Shown one piece after another: positions 55,842 through 64,000 of a stretch of 64,000 nucleotides of DNA. Source of the DNA: Pricia mediterranea (lineage in GTDB: Bacteria; Bacteroidota; Bacteroidia; Flavobacteriales; Flavobacteriaceae); contig NZ_JAVTTP010000001.1 of NCBI RefSeq assembly GCF_032248455.1, positions 1,116,001 to 1,180,000 on the forward strand. The letters run 5' to 3'. The position numbers were made by a program, and so were the translations under genes. The stretch's first letter is position 1, and every line of letters starts with the position of its first letter. The notes beneath the pieces are model-generated. The model searched no databases. It saw nothing but the letters and a program-made list of their open reading frames with translations, and was not told the DNA's origin.

Positions 55842-57350
55842 TTACTCTTTTAAGCTCTTTAAATAAACCATTGTTTGCGGTACCTGTACACTTTTCAACT
55901 TACTTTCGTCCTCAATATAATAATGTTCGACACCGGCTTTTTTAGCAGCTTTCAATACCGCTGGAATATCTAATTGCCCTGTGCCAAGCACCACATCGTT
56001 TTCTTGAGAGGTCGATCCGGTCATATCGCCCTTTACCCCTTTACGCAAATCTTTAAGATGCATTAATTTAAATCGGTCGCCATATTTGTTCAGTAATTTG
56101 GCAGGGTTCTGTCCGGGGAAAAAAACCCATAGGATATCTATCTCAAAAGACACATATTCCGGATCGGTATTTTCCATAAGATAATCGAACAAGGTACCCT
56201 TTTTATAGGGGTCGAACTCATAACCATGGTTATGATAGCAAAAAATTAATCCGTAATCTTCCTTTAAAATTTTACCGGCCCGGTTAAAGTCCTTAACTGT
56301 TTTTTTGGCATCATCAAGATCAAAAGTGCCTTCATGAGGAATCCAAGCTGTTCGAACAAATGATGCCCCAAGGGTTTTAGCACTTTTAGCTACTTGTTCG
56401 GTGTTATTGATCAGTTCGTCATAACCGACACCGTAAGAAGAGCATTTTATGTCCCTGTCGTCAATCATTTTACGCAGCGAATCGGGGGAAGTTCCGAACA
56501 AATTGGAAAACTCCATATCGGTAATGCCCAAATTTTTAATAGTGTCAAGGGTAGCGGGCACATTTTTTTCAAAACTGGTACGATAGGTGTATGAAACCAT
56601 ACCGGGAGTTCCAGGGAAAAGCAGCCCTGTAGTTGACTTGATCTTAATAGAACGAAAGGCAACTGCCGAGCCTTCGTTCTGGAACAGGAGATGACCTTGC
56701 TTTGCCTGTCCGAAATTCTTTAGGTCCCTATATTTACTGTCCTTGACCAAGGATTTGATTTTATCCGAGTCCCTATCGTATTCCACGACTTTTTTGCCGT
56801 TGAGCCAGTGTTCGATATGGTTTCCGTCCACCACGATTTTCGCGGTGTTCCATTGATTTAAGGGCACGGTTGTTTCTTTGTCGGCGGGTATCAAATCGTA
56901 AAGAGATGCCAAGGTGCGGAGTTCACCGCGGTCAGGGTATTCAAAATTATCATTGTCCAAAATCTGATATTCAAGTCCCAAATACTCGCCCTTACGGCCG
57001 GGGTAGTCATCGGTGACAACATACTTGACCCCACTATTGGTCATGTTCGCTATCTGGAATTCGAAAACAAGCTCAAAATTTCCGTACTTTTCTTCCGTAA
57101 TAAAATCCCGCTGTCTATGGCCCTCTCCCTCTTTCAGAACCTGGGCGTGAATCGCACCATCTTTAATATCCCATCCGGAACCGGCTAGTTGCTTGAGCCC
57201 ATCAAAGGTTTTACCGTCAAAGAGCAATTCCCAACCTTCATGTTTTTCTGTGTCCGATAAGGTATTCGGCGTTTGTGCAAATATGGCAAAGCCATTGGCA
57301 AAAATTGCCAGGCAGAACAAAACAATAATCTTAACTCCTTTTTTGTACAT
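55842..57350 (-). CDS. DUF1080 (3-keto-glycoside hydrolase-like) and sugar isomerase fusion
   Basis: A 502-residue exported protein (signal MYKKGVKIIVLFCLAIFANG then AIFAQ). Residues about 35-235 form a DUF1080/3-keto-disaccharide hydrolase domain (GWELLFDGKTFDGLKQL, MTNSGVKYVVTDDYPG, LGLEYQILDND, PLNQWNTAKIVVDGNHIEHWLNGKKVVEYD). Residues about 240-500 form an AP-endonuclease-2-type TIM barrel (LGITDMEFSNLFG, YHNHGYEFDP, EIDILWVFFPGQNPAKLL), as in xylose isomerase-like epimerases. A start at 57380 is also possible but overlaps the previous gene. Fusion of lyase-like and isomerase domains fits stepwise processing of one 3-keto sugar. Confidence 0.85.
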   Translation of the reverse strand: MYKKGVKIIVLFCLAIFANGFAIFAQTPNTLSDTEKHEGWELLFDGKTFDGLKQLAGSGWDIKDGAIHAQVLKEGEGHRQRDFITEEKYGNFELVFEFQIANMTNSGVKYVVTDDYPGRKGEYLGLEYQILDNDNFEYPDRGELRTLASLYDLIPADKETTVPLNQWNTAKIVVDGNHIEHWLNGKKVVEYDRDSDKIKSLVKDSKYRDLKNFGQAKQGHLLFQNEGSAVAFRSIKIKSTTGLLFPGTPGMVSYTYRTSFEKNVPATLDTIKNLGITDMEFSNLFGTSPDSLRKMIDDRDIKCSSYGVGYDELINNTEQVAKSAKTLGASFVRTAWIPHEGTFDLDDAKKTVKDFNRAGKILKEDYGLIFCYHNHGYEFDPYKKGTLFDYLMENTDPEYVSFEIDILWVFFPGQNPAKLLNKYGDRFKLMHLKDLRKGVKGDMTGSTSQENDVVLGTGQLDIPAVLKAAKKAGVEHYYIEDESKLKSVQVPQTMVYLKSLKE

Positions 57351-57361
57351 ATCTATCAAAA

Positions 57362-58708
57362 TTAAACTACTGGCTCCCACCCTTTTTCATATTCGCGGTT
57401 CCATAATTTTTTGGCGTCGGGGTTATCGATGATATGTCCGTTCTTGGGATTGAGATTGAGGTCCTGACCCACCCGCCAAGCAATATTGCCGAGCTGCATG
57501 GCGACAACACTTTTATAGCCGGTCTCAACATCGCAGTTCGGTCGGCTATTGTTTCGGACGGCATCCAAAAAGTCGGCTACATGAAGGTTGTCCATACCCA
57601 AACTGGGACTTGAGGTGTTGCGTCCTTGAAGTCCGCCCTCGCCCATTTCGGATTTCTCTTCACGAACCAATTTTCCACTAAGATCATAAATTTGATACTC
57701 GTCTCCCCCTGTATCCAGACTTCCGTTATCCCCGTAAAAAATGACGCCACGATCCTTTCCTTCTATTTTTCTTCCGTTCCTGCTCCGGGATTCCCACATC
57801 AGGGATACCTTCCCAGGATAGTCCATCGTGATTATCTGTGTATCTGGGGTTTCCCAATCGTCGTCAAAATGATATTTTCCGCCTACCGAACTGACCCGTT
57901 CTGGAAAGTCCACGCCCAGTCCCCATCGGGCAACATCCACCTCATGTGTACCGTTATTCAGGGCTTCACCGGTACCCCAATGCCACAACCAGTGCCAATT
58001 ATAATGAACCAATCCGTCTTTATAGGGTATGTGGGGCGCAGGGCCTTGCCATAGGTCATAATCCAACCAATCAGGAACCATTCCCGGTTTGAAGAAAGTC
58101 TCCTTGCGCTCGTTGGTATACCAGGTCTTGGCCGAATATACCCTTCCGATAATACCGCTGTGTAGTTCTTCGATTCCTTTGGTAAGTACCGGGGCCGAGC
58201 GACGCTGGGCCCCCATCTGCACTACCCGATCATACTTGCGCGCCGCCTCCACTGCCAGTTCGCCCTCTCTTGGGTTATGGCTCAAAGGTTTTTCGACATA
58301 TACATGCTTACCGGCCTGACAGCCCATAATAGTTAAGGGGGCATGCCAATGGTCTGGCGTGGCTATATAGATTGCATCTATCGATTTGTCTTCCAGTACC
58401 TTGCGGCAATCTTTTTCGGATCTAGGTGTGTTGGTCTGTTTTGTTTTCAAGATAGTTTCAATCGCCTTTGGCATAGTCCTGACATCCACGTCGCAGACAC
58501 AGGATACCTCGGTATGCTTCTGCCCCGCAAATGTACCCGACATACCGTTGCCACGACCGTTCAGACCGATAGTGGCCACGTGAATCCTTTCGTTGGCTCC
58601 GATGATATTGCGATAACTCTTTGCACTGAAACCATAGGCGGTACCGCCAAGGGCAAACCCGGCAGAGCCTGCCGCCACTGTTTTAATGAAGCCTCGTCTT
58701 TTTTTCAT
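57362..58708 (-). CDS. Tat-exported Gfo/Idh/MocA-family oxidoreductase
   Basis: A 448-residue NAD-dependent oxidoreductase exported with its cofactor through Tat (KKRRGFIKTVAAGSAGFALGG). The nucleotide-binding part has HVATIGLNGRGNGMSGTFAG, then DAIYIATPDHWHAPLTIMG and HVYVEKPLSHNPREG, where the EKP lysine is catalytic. The C-terminal domain has HYNWHWLWHWGTGEALNNGTHEVDVARW. Such enzymes oxidize C3 of glycosides to 3-keto sugars. Lying between two DUF1080 genes, it most likely makes their substrate. Its stop is 12 bp before the fusion gene. Confidence 0.88.
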   Translation of the reverse strand: MKKRRGFIKTVAAGSAGFALGGTAYGFSAKSYRNIIGANERIHVATIGLNGRGNGMSGTFAGQKHTEVSCVCDVDVRTMPKAIETILKTKQTNTPRSEKDCRKVLEDKSIDAIYIATPDHWHAPLTIMGCQAGKHVYVEKPLSHNPREGELAVEAARKYDRVVQMGAQRRSAPVLTKGIEELHSGIIGRVYSAKTWYTNERKETFFKPGMVPDWLDYDLWQGPAPHIPYKDGLVHYNWHWLWHWGTGEALNNGTHEVDVARWGLGVDFPERVSSVGGKYHFDDDWETPDTQIITMDYPGKVSLMWESRSRNGRKIEGKDRGVIFYGDNGSLDTGGDEYQIYDLSGKLVREEKSEMGEGGLQGRNTSSPSLGMDNLHVADFLDAVRNNSRPNCDVETGYKSVVAMQLGNIAWRVGQDLNLNPKNGHIIDNPDAKKLWNREYEKGWEPVV

Positions 58709-58715
58709 TTTCCTT

Positions 58716-59423
58716 TTATTTAAGTTCTTTAATCTTTATGTTTTTAAATGCTACGACGCCCCCGTGTTCCTGTAACATAATATGGCCTTTCTCGACCATA
58801 CCGAATGCTGGCTCGGCCTCGTTAAACTTACTCTTTGTGACCGCCTTCTTATATCGGTTGCTTCCTCTTTTGTAGCTTAGAATCTTTACCCCGTTCAACC
58901 GGTGCTCCACTTTTTTACCGTTGGAGAGGATCCGTAACGTGTTCCATTGCCCAGGCGGATTTATACTCTTTTTCGATTCGTCCGGCGGCAAAACATCGTA
59001 AAACGAGCCGGTAAGATGGTCGGACTGATTAATGTCCTCGCCTTCCTCATCGTCTATGATTTGATATTCCATACCCAATTGCCCCCCGTTCTTGTATCGT
59101 GTAAAAAAATACTTGACCCCACTATTTACTCCAGGTTCGATTTTGTATTCTATGGACAGGTCAAAATTGGAATACTCGCCTACCGTCATGATATCCCCCC
59201 CTTTTCCATCTTGTATGGCAACGATGGATCCATCGATAACCTGCCAGCCGTCGGATACGGGGCTGCCGTCGGTGGCGGTCCATCCCTTCATATTCTTACC
59301 GTTGAACAATTGCTTCCAGCCATTCTGTCCTTCTTTTGAAGCCAGATTATTTTGGGAGAACATAGCATTGGGCATAATCAAAGCCATTGCCACGTACAAA
59401 ATCATTTTTTTCATTGGATTCAT
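58716..59423 (-). CDS. Secreted DUF1080 (3-keto-disaccharide hydrolase-like) protein
   Basis: A 235-residue exported protein (MNPMKKMILYVAMALIMPNA, cleaved before QNN). A single DUF1080 domain, laminin-G-like: GWKQLFNGKNMKGWTATDGS, FDLSIEYKIEPGVNSGVKYFF, LGMEYQIIDDEEGEDI, NPPGQWNTLRILSNGKKVEH and LQEHGGVVAFKNIKIKEL. The family includes enzymes cleaving 3-keto-glycosides. It precedes the Gfo/Idh gene by 7 bp and is separated from susD by the group II intron. Confidence 0.88.
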   Translation of the reverse strand: MNPMKKMILYVAMALIMPNAMFSQNNLASKEGQNGWKQLFNGKNMKGWTATDGSPVSDGWQVIDGSIVAIQDGKGGDIMTVGEYSNFDLSIEYKIEPGVNSGVKYFFTRYKNGGQLGMEYQIIDDEEGEDINQSDHLTGSFYDVLPPDESKKSINPPGQWNTLRILSNGKKVEHRLNGVKILSYKRGSNRYKKAVTKSKFNEAEPAFGMVEKGHIMLQEHGGVVAFKNIKIKELK

Positions 59424-59439
59424 TTTAATAATTATTATT

Positions 59440-60128
59440 GTCGAGTAAACCCGGGGAACTTCCCCCCGAGTTTCTCACAGCACCGTACGCGATACTCTCG
59501 CATCATACGGCTCCTATTGTTCCACTACGGAAAATCACTTCCCCGCAGTTCCACTTTGCGCCGGATATGGTTACTCCCGTTCTGCCCGTGGACATAACGG
59601 TTTTCCGTTCGACGGCTCGAAAAAGCCGAACAATACAACCCCTTCGCTCCACTTCCGTTACAAAAGCTTCATCACTACTGCGGGATGTTCCGCCCCCGTG
59701 CTACGCTTCGATACTTTCCTTCTAACAGTGTCTTTTGCTTGAAGTTTTCTCTTGCCATCGTAACGACAGGTTCCCACGTTCCGTATAAAGCCCATGCCAA
59801 GCTCGTGCCGCCTATACGCCGGATGCCGTAACAACGGTAGACAGGTAACCTTGTTACTTCTCCCAAGGACGATATTGCACCTTGGTTTTGACATCGTCTT
59901 ACCCTTTCGACGCCTCGTCAGCGGTTCATTTGCACTCACCTTCTTGACAAACACCTGACCCTTTTAATAGGGCCTTTTCCTATAACGCTCACTACCACGG
60001 CATTTGGCCACAGCAGCTTATAGGTGGTTTGGAACCGGCGCCTGCACGCCGATTCCGGAGGGCCTGCCTCCATCTTTCATACAGCACCTAGTGCTAATTT
60101 CAATGAACTTATCACTAGTTCGTGACAC
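59440..60128 (-). mobile_element. ORF-less group II intron
   Basis: On the minus strand the element starts GTGTCACGAAC directly after the susD TGA and ends ...TTTACTCGAC at 59440, 689 nt long. Domain V is a 34-nt hairpin (59480-59513) that begins GAGCCGTATGATGCGAGAGT and ends CGTACGGTGC, with the AGC catalytic triad. Domain VI follows (CTCGGGGGGAAGTTCCCCGGG). An EBS1 hairpin (stem CCAAGG/CCTTGG, 59863-59885) has the loop sequence CAATATC, complementary to the last seven of eight exon bases, GATATTG, before the junction. No reverse transcriptase gene is present anywhere in it, so splicing or mobility would need a protein supplied from elsewhere. Confidence 0.85.
59480..59513 (-). ncRNA. Group II intron domain V catalytic hairpin
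   Basis: 34-nt hairpin, AGC triad at the 5' side and a two-base bulge on the 3' side, size and pairing exactly as expected for domain V. Confidence 0.85.
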
Positions 60129-61634
60129 TCAATATCCGGGATTCTGGGTTATTTTATCCGGGTTCGATTGAATGACCTGAAGGGGGATGGGAAACAACAA
60201 CTGGTTGTCGCTCCAGGCCCCGGGGTCGAATCCATTGACCGTTGCCTGCTGCGCCGACATGACCGCCTGGGCGCGCTCGGTGCGCACCAGATCGAACCAT
60301 CTGTGGTTCTCGAAGGCAAGCTCTACCCGCCGTTCCTCCTCGATGGCCAACAAAAAATCCTGTTGCGTGCCGAAAGCGGGGTAATCGGCCGGTACCGTTC
60401 CTCCCCCGGTACTATTCCTGGCCCGTTCCCTTATCCTATTGAGATAGGTCAAGGCAACATCCAATTGTTTGTTCTGCCGTACCAAGGCCTCTGCGTACAG
60501 CAAATAGATATCCGCCAGCCTTAATTCGATCCAGTTGTTGTCATTATCGCTTCCACTAAAGGAAACGTCATAATATTTCGTCACATATTTTTCGGCCACG
60601 AACTCCCCGTCGGAATCGGATATATAACCGTCGCTCATCGAAATCGATTTTCTTGGATCGTTTTCCGCATAGGCCGTTGACATGCTTTCAGTAGGTGCGT
60701 TGAACCCGCTCTTGTCCCCTACCAAAACGACCTCATTATCCGAAAACCGTGGGGCGAAACTATTGTTCCAAGGGCTACCCGTATCCGTACCGCCCTTTTT
60801 GTACTGTATTTCGAACAGAGATTCCGAACTGTTCTCATTGGCCACATCGAACAGGCTTTCATAATCCGGCACTAGGGAGTATGCCTCCATATTAATTACC
60901 TCTAACGCCTTTTCTTCCGCCAATTGATAATAGGAGTCACCCCTTTTTAAAGGATACCCTGCCATCGTCATGTACACTTTTGCCAACAGCCCTTTGGCGG
61001 CGCCGGCGGTTGCACGACCTATATCGACATCAGAGTAGCTATCGGGAAGGTTCTCTTCGGCAAACTCGAGATCTTGCACAATAAAGTCATAAACTTCCTC
61101 AATGGGGGACCTTCCCAGAACATAAGCTTCCTCAAGACTTAGCTCATGATCTACTATCGGTACATCGCCGTAAACGCGAGCCAGCCAAAAATAGACCAGA
61201 GCCCTAAGAAAATGTGCCTCGGCCCGATACTGCTCCTTGAGTGCCGGATTCGTGAATTCGACACCATCGATTTTATCCAGTACTATATTACTCCTCAAAA
61301 CGGTATTGTAGCTATTGTTCCAAACGCTCAGCACAAAAGAATTATCGGATAAGAGCGGGTCTGAAAAGTTATCGATGGAGACCATGTCCTTTGAATTACC
61401 CGGTACCCATGAAAAACTGGTATTGTCCGATCGGACCTCGCCCATATAAATGAAGGGCTGGTCGTAAAGGGCATGCAGCGATTCATAAGGTGAAAGCACC
61501 GCCTGGTTCATGTCTTGCTCCGTTTGGTAGAACGTATTTACGTTCATGTCCGAAATGGGCTGAAGTTCAATAAAGTCCTTTTCACACGAAAGCGAGGAAA
61601 AGACCGCAAAAAGTAGTATTGATATTTTTTTCAT
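60129..61634 (-). CDS. SusD/RagB-type outer membrane glycan-binding lipoprotein
   Basis: A 501-residue lipoprotein (MKKISILLFAVFSSLSC, lipid Cys). Standard SusD layout: an N-terminal MNQAVLSPYESLHALYDQPF region, then KEQYRAEAHFLRALVYFWLARVYGDVPIV, the TPR part, and WIELRLADIYLLYAEALVR with YLNRIRERA and EEERRVELAFENHRWFDLVR at the end. It binds an oligosaccharide at the cell surface together with SusC. The stop TGA sits immediately next to the group II intron, so an intact reading frame is preserved. Confidence 0.94.
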   Translation of the reverse strand: MKKISILLFAVFSSLSCEKDFIELQPISDMNVNTFYQTEQDMNQAVLSPYESLHALYDQPFIYMGEVRSDNTSFSWVPGNSKDMVSIDNFSDPLLSDNSFVLSVWNNSYNTVLRSNIVLDKIDGVEFTNPALKEQYRAEAHFLRALVYFWLARVYGDVPIVDHELSLEEAYVLGRSPIEEVYDFIVQDLEFAEENLPDSYSDVDIGRATAGAAKGLLAKVYMTMAGYPLKRGDSYYQLAEEKALEVINMEAYSLVPDYESLFDVANENSSESLFEIQYKKGGTDTGSPWNNSFAPRFSDNEVVLVGDKSGFNAPTESMSTAYAENDPRKSISMSDGYISDSDGEFVAEKYVTKYYDVSFSGSDNDNNWIELRLADIYLLYAEALVRQNKQLDVALTYLNRIRERARNSTGGGTVPADYPAFGTQQDFLLAIEEERRVELAFENHRWFDLVRTERAQAVMSAQQATVNGFDPGAWSDNQLLFPIPLQVIQSNPDKITQNPGY

Positions 61635-61652
61635 GATAATGATTTTTTTAAA

Positions 61653-63980
61653 TTAAAAACCGATATTAAGACCGATCATTATGGTCCTTGCAGATGGATA
61701 GCCAAGATAATCTCCTCCACGGGAAAGGCCCTCTCCCTCACTACTGGTCTCCGGGTCATAACCTGGATACTTTGTGAAAGTGTAAAGGTTCTGTCCGGTT
61801 ACGTAAATGCGCAGGGCGGACATTCTTAACCGCTCCAAGAGTTGTTGGTCAAAGTTGTAACCTAAGGATACGTTCCTGATACGTAAAAAGGAAGCGTTTT
61901 CCACCCAATAGCTCGAAGGCTCTTTCTGCAAACCCTTTGGATCCCTGTTTGCCCTAAGTATGTATCCGTTCCCGGGATCCGATTCGGAACGCCAACGGTC
62001 CGTCAGTTTAATAAGCCCGTTCCGGTCTCCATGGTAAATTCCGACCATACGGTTAAAGAAGCTAAAGGTCTGTGCCCCCTGAGAACCGGTTAACTGTATG
62101 TTCAAATCCAAATTTTTGTAGGAAAAATCATTACTTATCCCATAAATAAAATCCGGCTGGTTGTCCCCGATGAATGTTTTATCGTCGGCATTCAGCATCC
62201 CGTCCCCGTTAAGGTCCACATATCTTGGGTCACCGGGAAAGTCATTGGGAAGGCTTGGGGATGCGTCCAGTTCCTCTTGGTCAAGAAAAACGCCATCATA
62301 TATGTATCCGTAAAAAGTAGCGATGGGCTTGCCGATAGTGGTAATGAACGTGTTGCCGGCACTGGGCGCCCCGGCAAATATCGGCCTACCGTCCGGGCCT
62401 AAAGCCAAGACCTTGTTCTTGTTGAATGAAATATTGAAATTGGTAGACCACTGGAAGTCCCCAGTTATATTTTCTGTTCTCAGCAAAAACTCCATGCCCT
62501 TATTTTCGACTTCACCTATATTCTGTAATTGGGATGTGTAACCCGTTAAGGTGGGAACTGGTACGTCCAGTAATAAATCAACCGAGCGGCTTCTATAAAA
62601 ATCGGCTTCCAACCGCACGCGGTTGCTGAACAATCCTAAATCGAAACCGAGGTTGTACTGTTCCGTCGTCTCCCATCCCAGCCCGGGATTGGCAAAGGTG
62701 TTAGGGTTAACAGCGTTCGCCAAGTTATTGTTCAGAACGTAATAACTTGAACCTGTTAGACCTATCGAGCCGTAGTCCCCAATCTTATTATTTCCTACTA
62801 GGCCCCAACTGGCCCTAATTTTCAGGTCGCTTACAGCATCTACATTGTCCATAAAGTTTTCTTGGTCGATACGCCATCCTACCGAGGCGGAAGGGAAAGT
62901 GCCCCATCGGTTGTCCTTTCCGAATTTCGAGGATCCGTCGGACCTTATACTCGCCGTTAAAAGATATCTGTTGTCATAGGCATAGTTAAGTCGGCCCAAA
63001 TAGGACAACAATGAGTTTCTTGATTCGGTGCTCTCACCTCCTACGATCTGTCCAGCATTTAAGGTTCGGACCGCATCATTAGGAAAGTTTTGTGCATTCG
63101 CCCGTGCGTATTCGAAATAAAATTTTTGGGCGGTAAACCCGGCGAGTACGTTTAAGCTATGTTTTTCCGAAAACGTAGTATTGTAATTCAGGGTATGTTC
63201 GATAAGCCAGTTTTTATCGAGCCATGTCTCATTTCGGGCATCGGCGGTCTTAGGTGCCCGGGAACCATCGGTATCAACGAAGGAAGGCCTGTAATACTTT
63301 AAACGACGGTTGTCCATGGAACCGTTCAAGCTCAGTTTGTATTTTAGGTTCTCAAGTATGCCGTATTCGGCATAAAGTGAAGCGATGAAACCGTTGCTAT
63401 TGGTAAAATTGGTAATGTTTTCCGCGATGCCTATCGGACTGGCTACATCACCCGCCCATATATCACGATTTCGGACCTGCGAACCATAGGTGCCGTCCAG
63501 ATTTCGTACCGGATATATTGGGGGGGCATATATGGCATAGGCAAGTGGACTGTCCTTCCCCTCGTCCAGACTGTTCTGGTCCGAATAGTATCCACTGAAA
63601 TTTACCCCGACCCTTAATCTATCATTGATGTCCGAAGTAAGATTTGCTCTTAAGTTGTATAATCTATAATCGCTATTGATTAAAATACCGTCCTGTTTGG
63701 TATACCCTGTGGAAGCAAAATAACGGGTATTTTCGGTTCCTCCCGACAGAGACAGTTGATGACGTTGGGTGGGAGCGCTTCTAAATAGTTCTTCCTGCCA
63801 ATCGGTATCGGCAAAGTTGCTAGGGTCGTCAAAATTTTCGGGAATAATGTAAAAACTTGAGTTCGAATAGGTCTCACGTAAAGAGTTAGGATCGTTTATT
63901 GAATGGGGTGCATTCCCGGGGAGGGGCGGCCTGTCGAGCCAAGCCTGATTGTGCCCGTCCTTGAAAAATTCGAGATGACA
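61653..63980 (-). CDS. SusC/RagA-type TonB-dependent transporter, interrupted at the window edge
   Basis: Outer membrane barrel that imports a glycan bound by SusD, powered by TonB. About 775 codons are open, from 63980 to the stop at 61653, with DTDWQEELFRSAPTQRHQLS, SGGTENTRYFASTGYTKQDG, VGWRIDQENFMDNVDAVSDLKIRASWG, PDFIYGISNDFSYKNLDLNIQL and the C-terminal RTIMIGLNIGF typical of SusC. The plug and N-terminus are missing. An in-frame TAG at 63981 coincides with the edge of a sequence resembling an IS terminal repeat, so the gene appears split by an insertion whose rest lies outside the window. It precedes susD by 18 bp. Confidence 0.88.
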   Translation of the reverse strand, partial: CHLEFFKDGHNQAWLDRPPLPGNAPHSINDPNSLRETYSNSSFYIIPENFDDPSNFADTDWQEELFRSAPTQRHQLSLSGGTENTRYFASTGYTKQDGILINSDYRLYNLRANLTSDINDRLRVGVNFSGYYSDQNSLDEGKDSPLAYAIYAPPIYPVRNLDGTYGSQVRNRDIWAGDVASPIGIAENITNFTNSNGFIASLYAEYGILENLKYKLSLNGSMDNRRLKYYRPSFVDTDGSRAPKTADARNETWLDKNWLIEHTLNYNTTFSEKHSLNVLAGFTAQKFYFEYARANAQNFPNDAVRTLNAGQIVGGESTESRNSLLSYLGRLNYAYDNRYLLTASIRSDGSSKFGKDNRWGTFPSASVGWRIDQENFMDNVDAVSDLKIRASWGLVGNNKIGDYGSIGLTGSSYYVLNNNLANAVNPNTFANPGLGWETTEQYNLGFDLGLFSNRVRLEADFYRSRSVDLLLDVPVPTLTGYTSQLQNIGEVENKGMEFLLRTENITGDFQWSTNFNISFNKNKVLALGPDGRPIFAGAPSAGNTFITTIGKPIATFYGYIYDGVFLDQEELDASPSLPNDFPGDPRYVDLNGDGMLNADDKTFIGDNQPDFIYGISNDFSYKNLDLNIQLTGSQGAQTFSFFNRMVGIYHGDRNGLIKLTDRWRSESDPGNGYILRANRDPKGLQKEPSSYWVENASFLRIRNVSLGYNFDQQLLERLRMSALRIYVTGQNLYTFTKYPGYDPETSSEGEGLSRGGDYLGYPSARTIMIGLNIGF

Positions 63981-64000
63981 CTATCCCATTAACTGTGTAA
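63976..64000 (+). repeat. Probable IS terminal inverted repeat (IS256-like) at the window edge
   Basis: The minus strand reads TTACACAGTTAATGGGATAG and then TGTCA, resembling the terminal repeats I recall for IS256-family elements. It abuts the point where the susC frame breaks. Confidence 0.4.

Noticed and set aside
59658-59954. 98-codon minus-strand frame inside the intron
   Set aside because: It runs through the structured domains of the group II intron and has no resemblance to a reverse transcriptase or maturase.

Overview
The window comes from a marine-type Bacteroidota, most likely a member of the Flavobacteriaceae close to Maribacter, Zobellia or Arenibacter. The evidence is a 287-residue flavobacterial RpoD, an AccD without its zinc finger, TAnnTTTG-type -7 boxes, a SusC/SusD pair and many short secreted or lipid-anchored proteins. 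No rRNA, tRNA or CRISPR array was found.

Bases 1-20114 are mostly core genome: the end of fba, accD, rpsO, pnp, rpoD, a VF530-type DNA-binding protein, trmL, a three-gene minus-strand operon (M14-like deacylase, glutathione-synthetase-like ATP-grasp ligase, QEGLA/DUF1704 metallopeptidase), rpe, a YpdA-type reductase, sbcD, sbcC, glutamate dehydrogenase and a PAS histidine kinase. Two unrelated 7-bp tandem arrays sit after pnp and before sbcD.

Bases 20115-37900 are accessory. Two stretches (about 20.5-24.0 kb and 31.4-35.0 kb) carry a recurring intergenic repeat with the core AAAGTTCAAATAAACGAT on the minus strand, usually just after the stop codon of a small minus-strand gene. The layout resembles a gene-cassette array without an integrase. 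Between them lie a zinc alcohol dehydrogenase, a PepSY-like secreted protein, three receiver-only response regulators and a PilJ/PAS histidine kinase. The second stretch holds a lipoprotein, a helical gene split by one in-frame stop, a DUF2971 protein, a large HEPN-like protein and a trypsin-like protease with a MORN-type tail. A DUF1016 nuclease and a serine recombinase follow.

Bases 37949-39634 are an IS1182-type element with 24-bp inverted repeats and a transposase interrupted by one TAA. After it comes an AraC regulator, then a long plus-strand set of aldo/keto reductases, carboxymuconolactone-decarboxylase-like, cupin, SnoaL-like and alpha/beta hydrolase proteins, a flavodoxin and a two-subunit molybdenum hydroxylase (40.98-55.14 kb). 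Two promoter regions there (about 40.81 and 46.51 kb) share the same pair of 17-bp direct repeats 21 bp apart. This suggests one AraC-controlled regulon; a second araC copy beside the second promoter is decayed.

Bases 55842-63980 are a minus-strand sugar-uptake and 3-keto-glycoside locus: SusC, SusD, a DUF1080 protein, a Tat-exported Gfo/Idh/MocA oxidoreductase and a DUF1080-isomerase fusion. An ORF-less group II intron of 689 nt lies directly after the susD stop codon. The susC frame is broken near the window edge by a sequence resembling an IS256-type terminal repeat.
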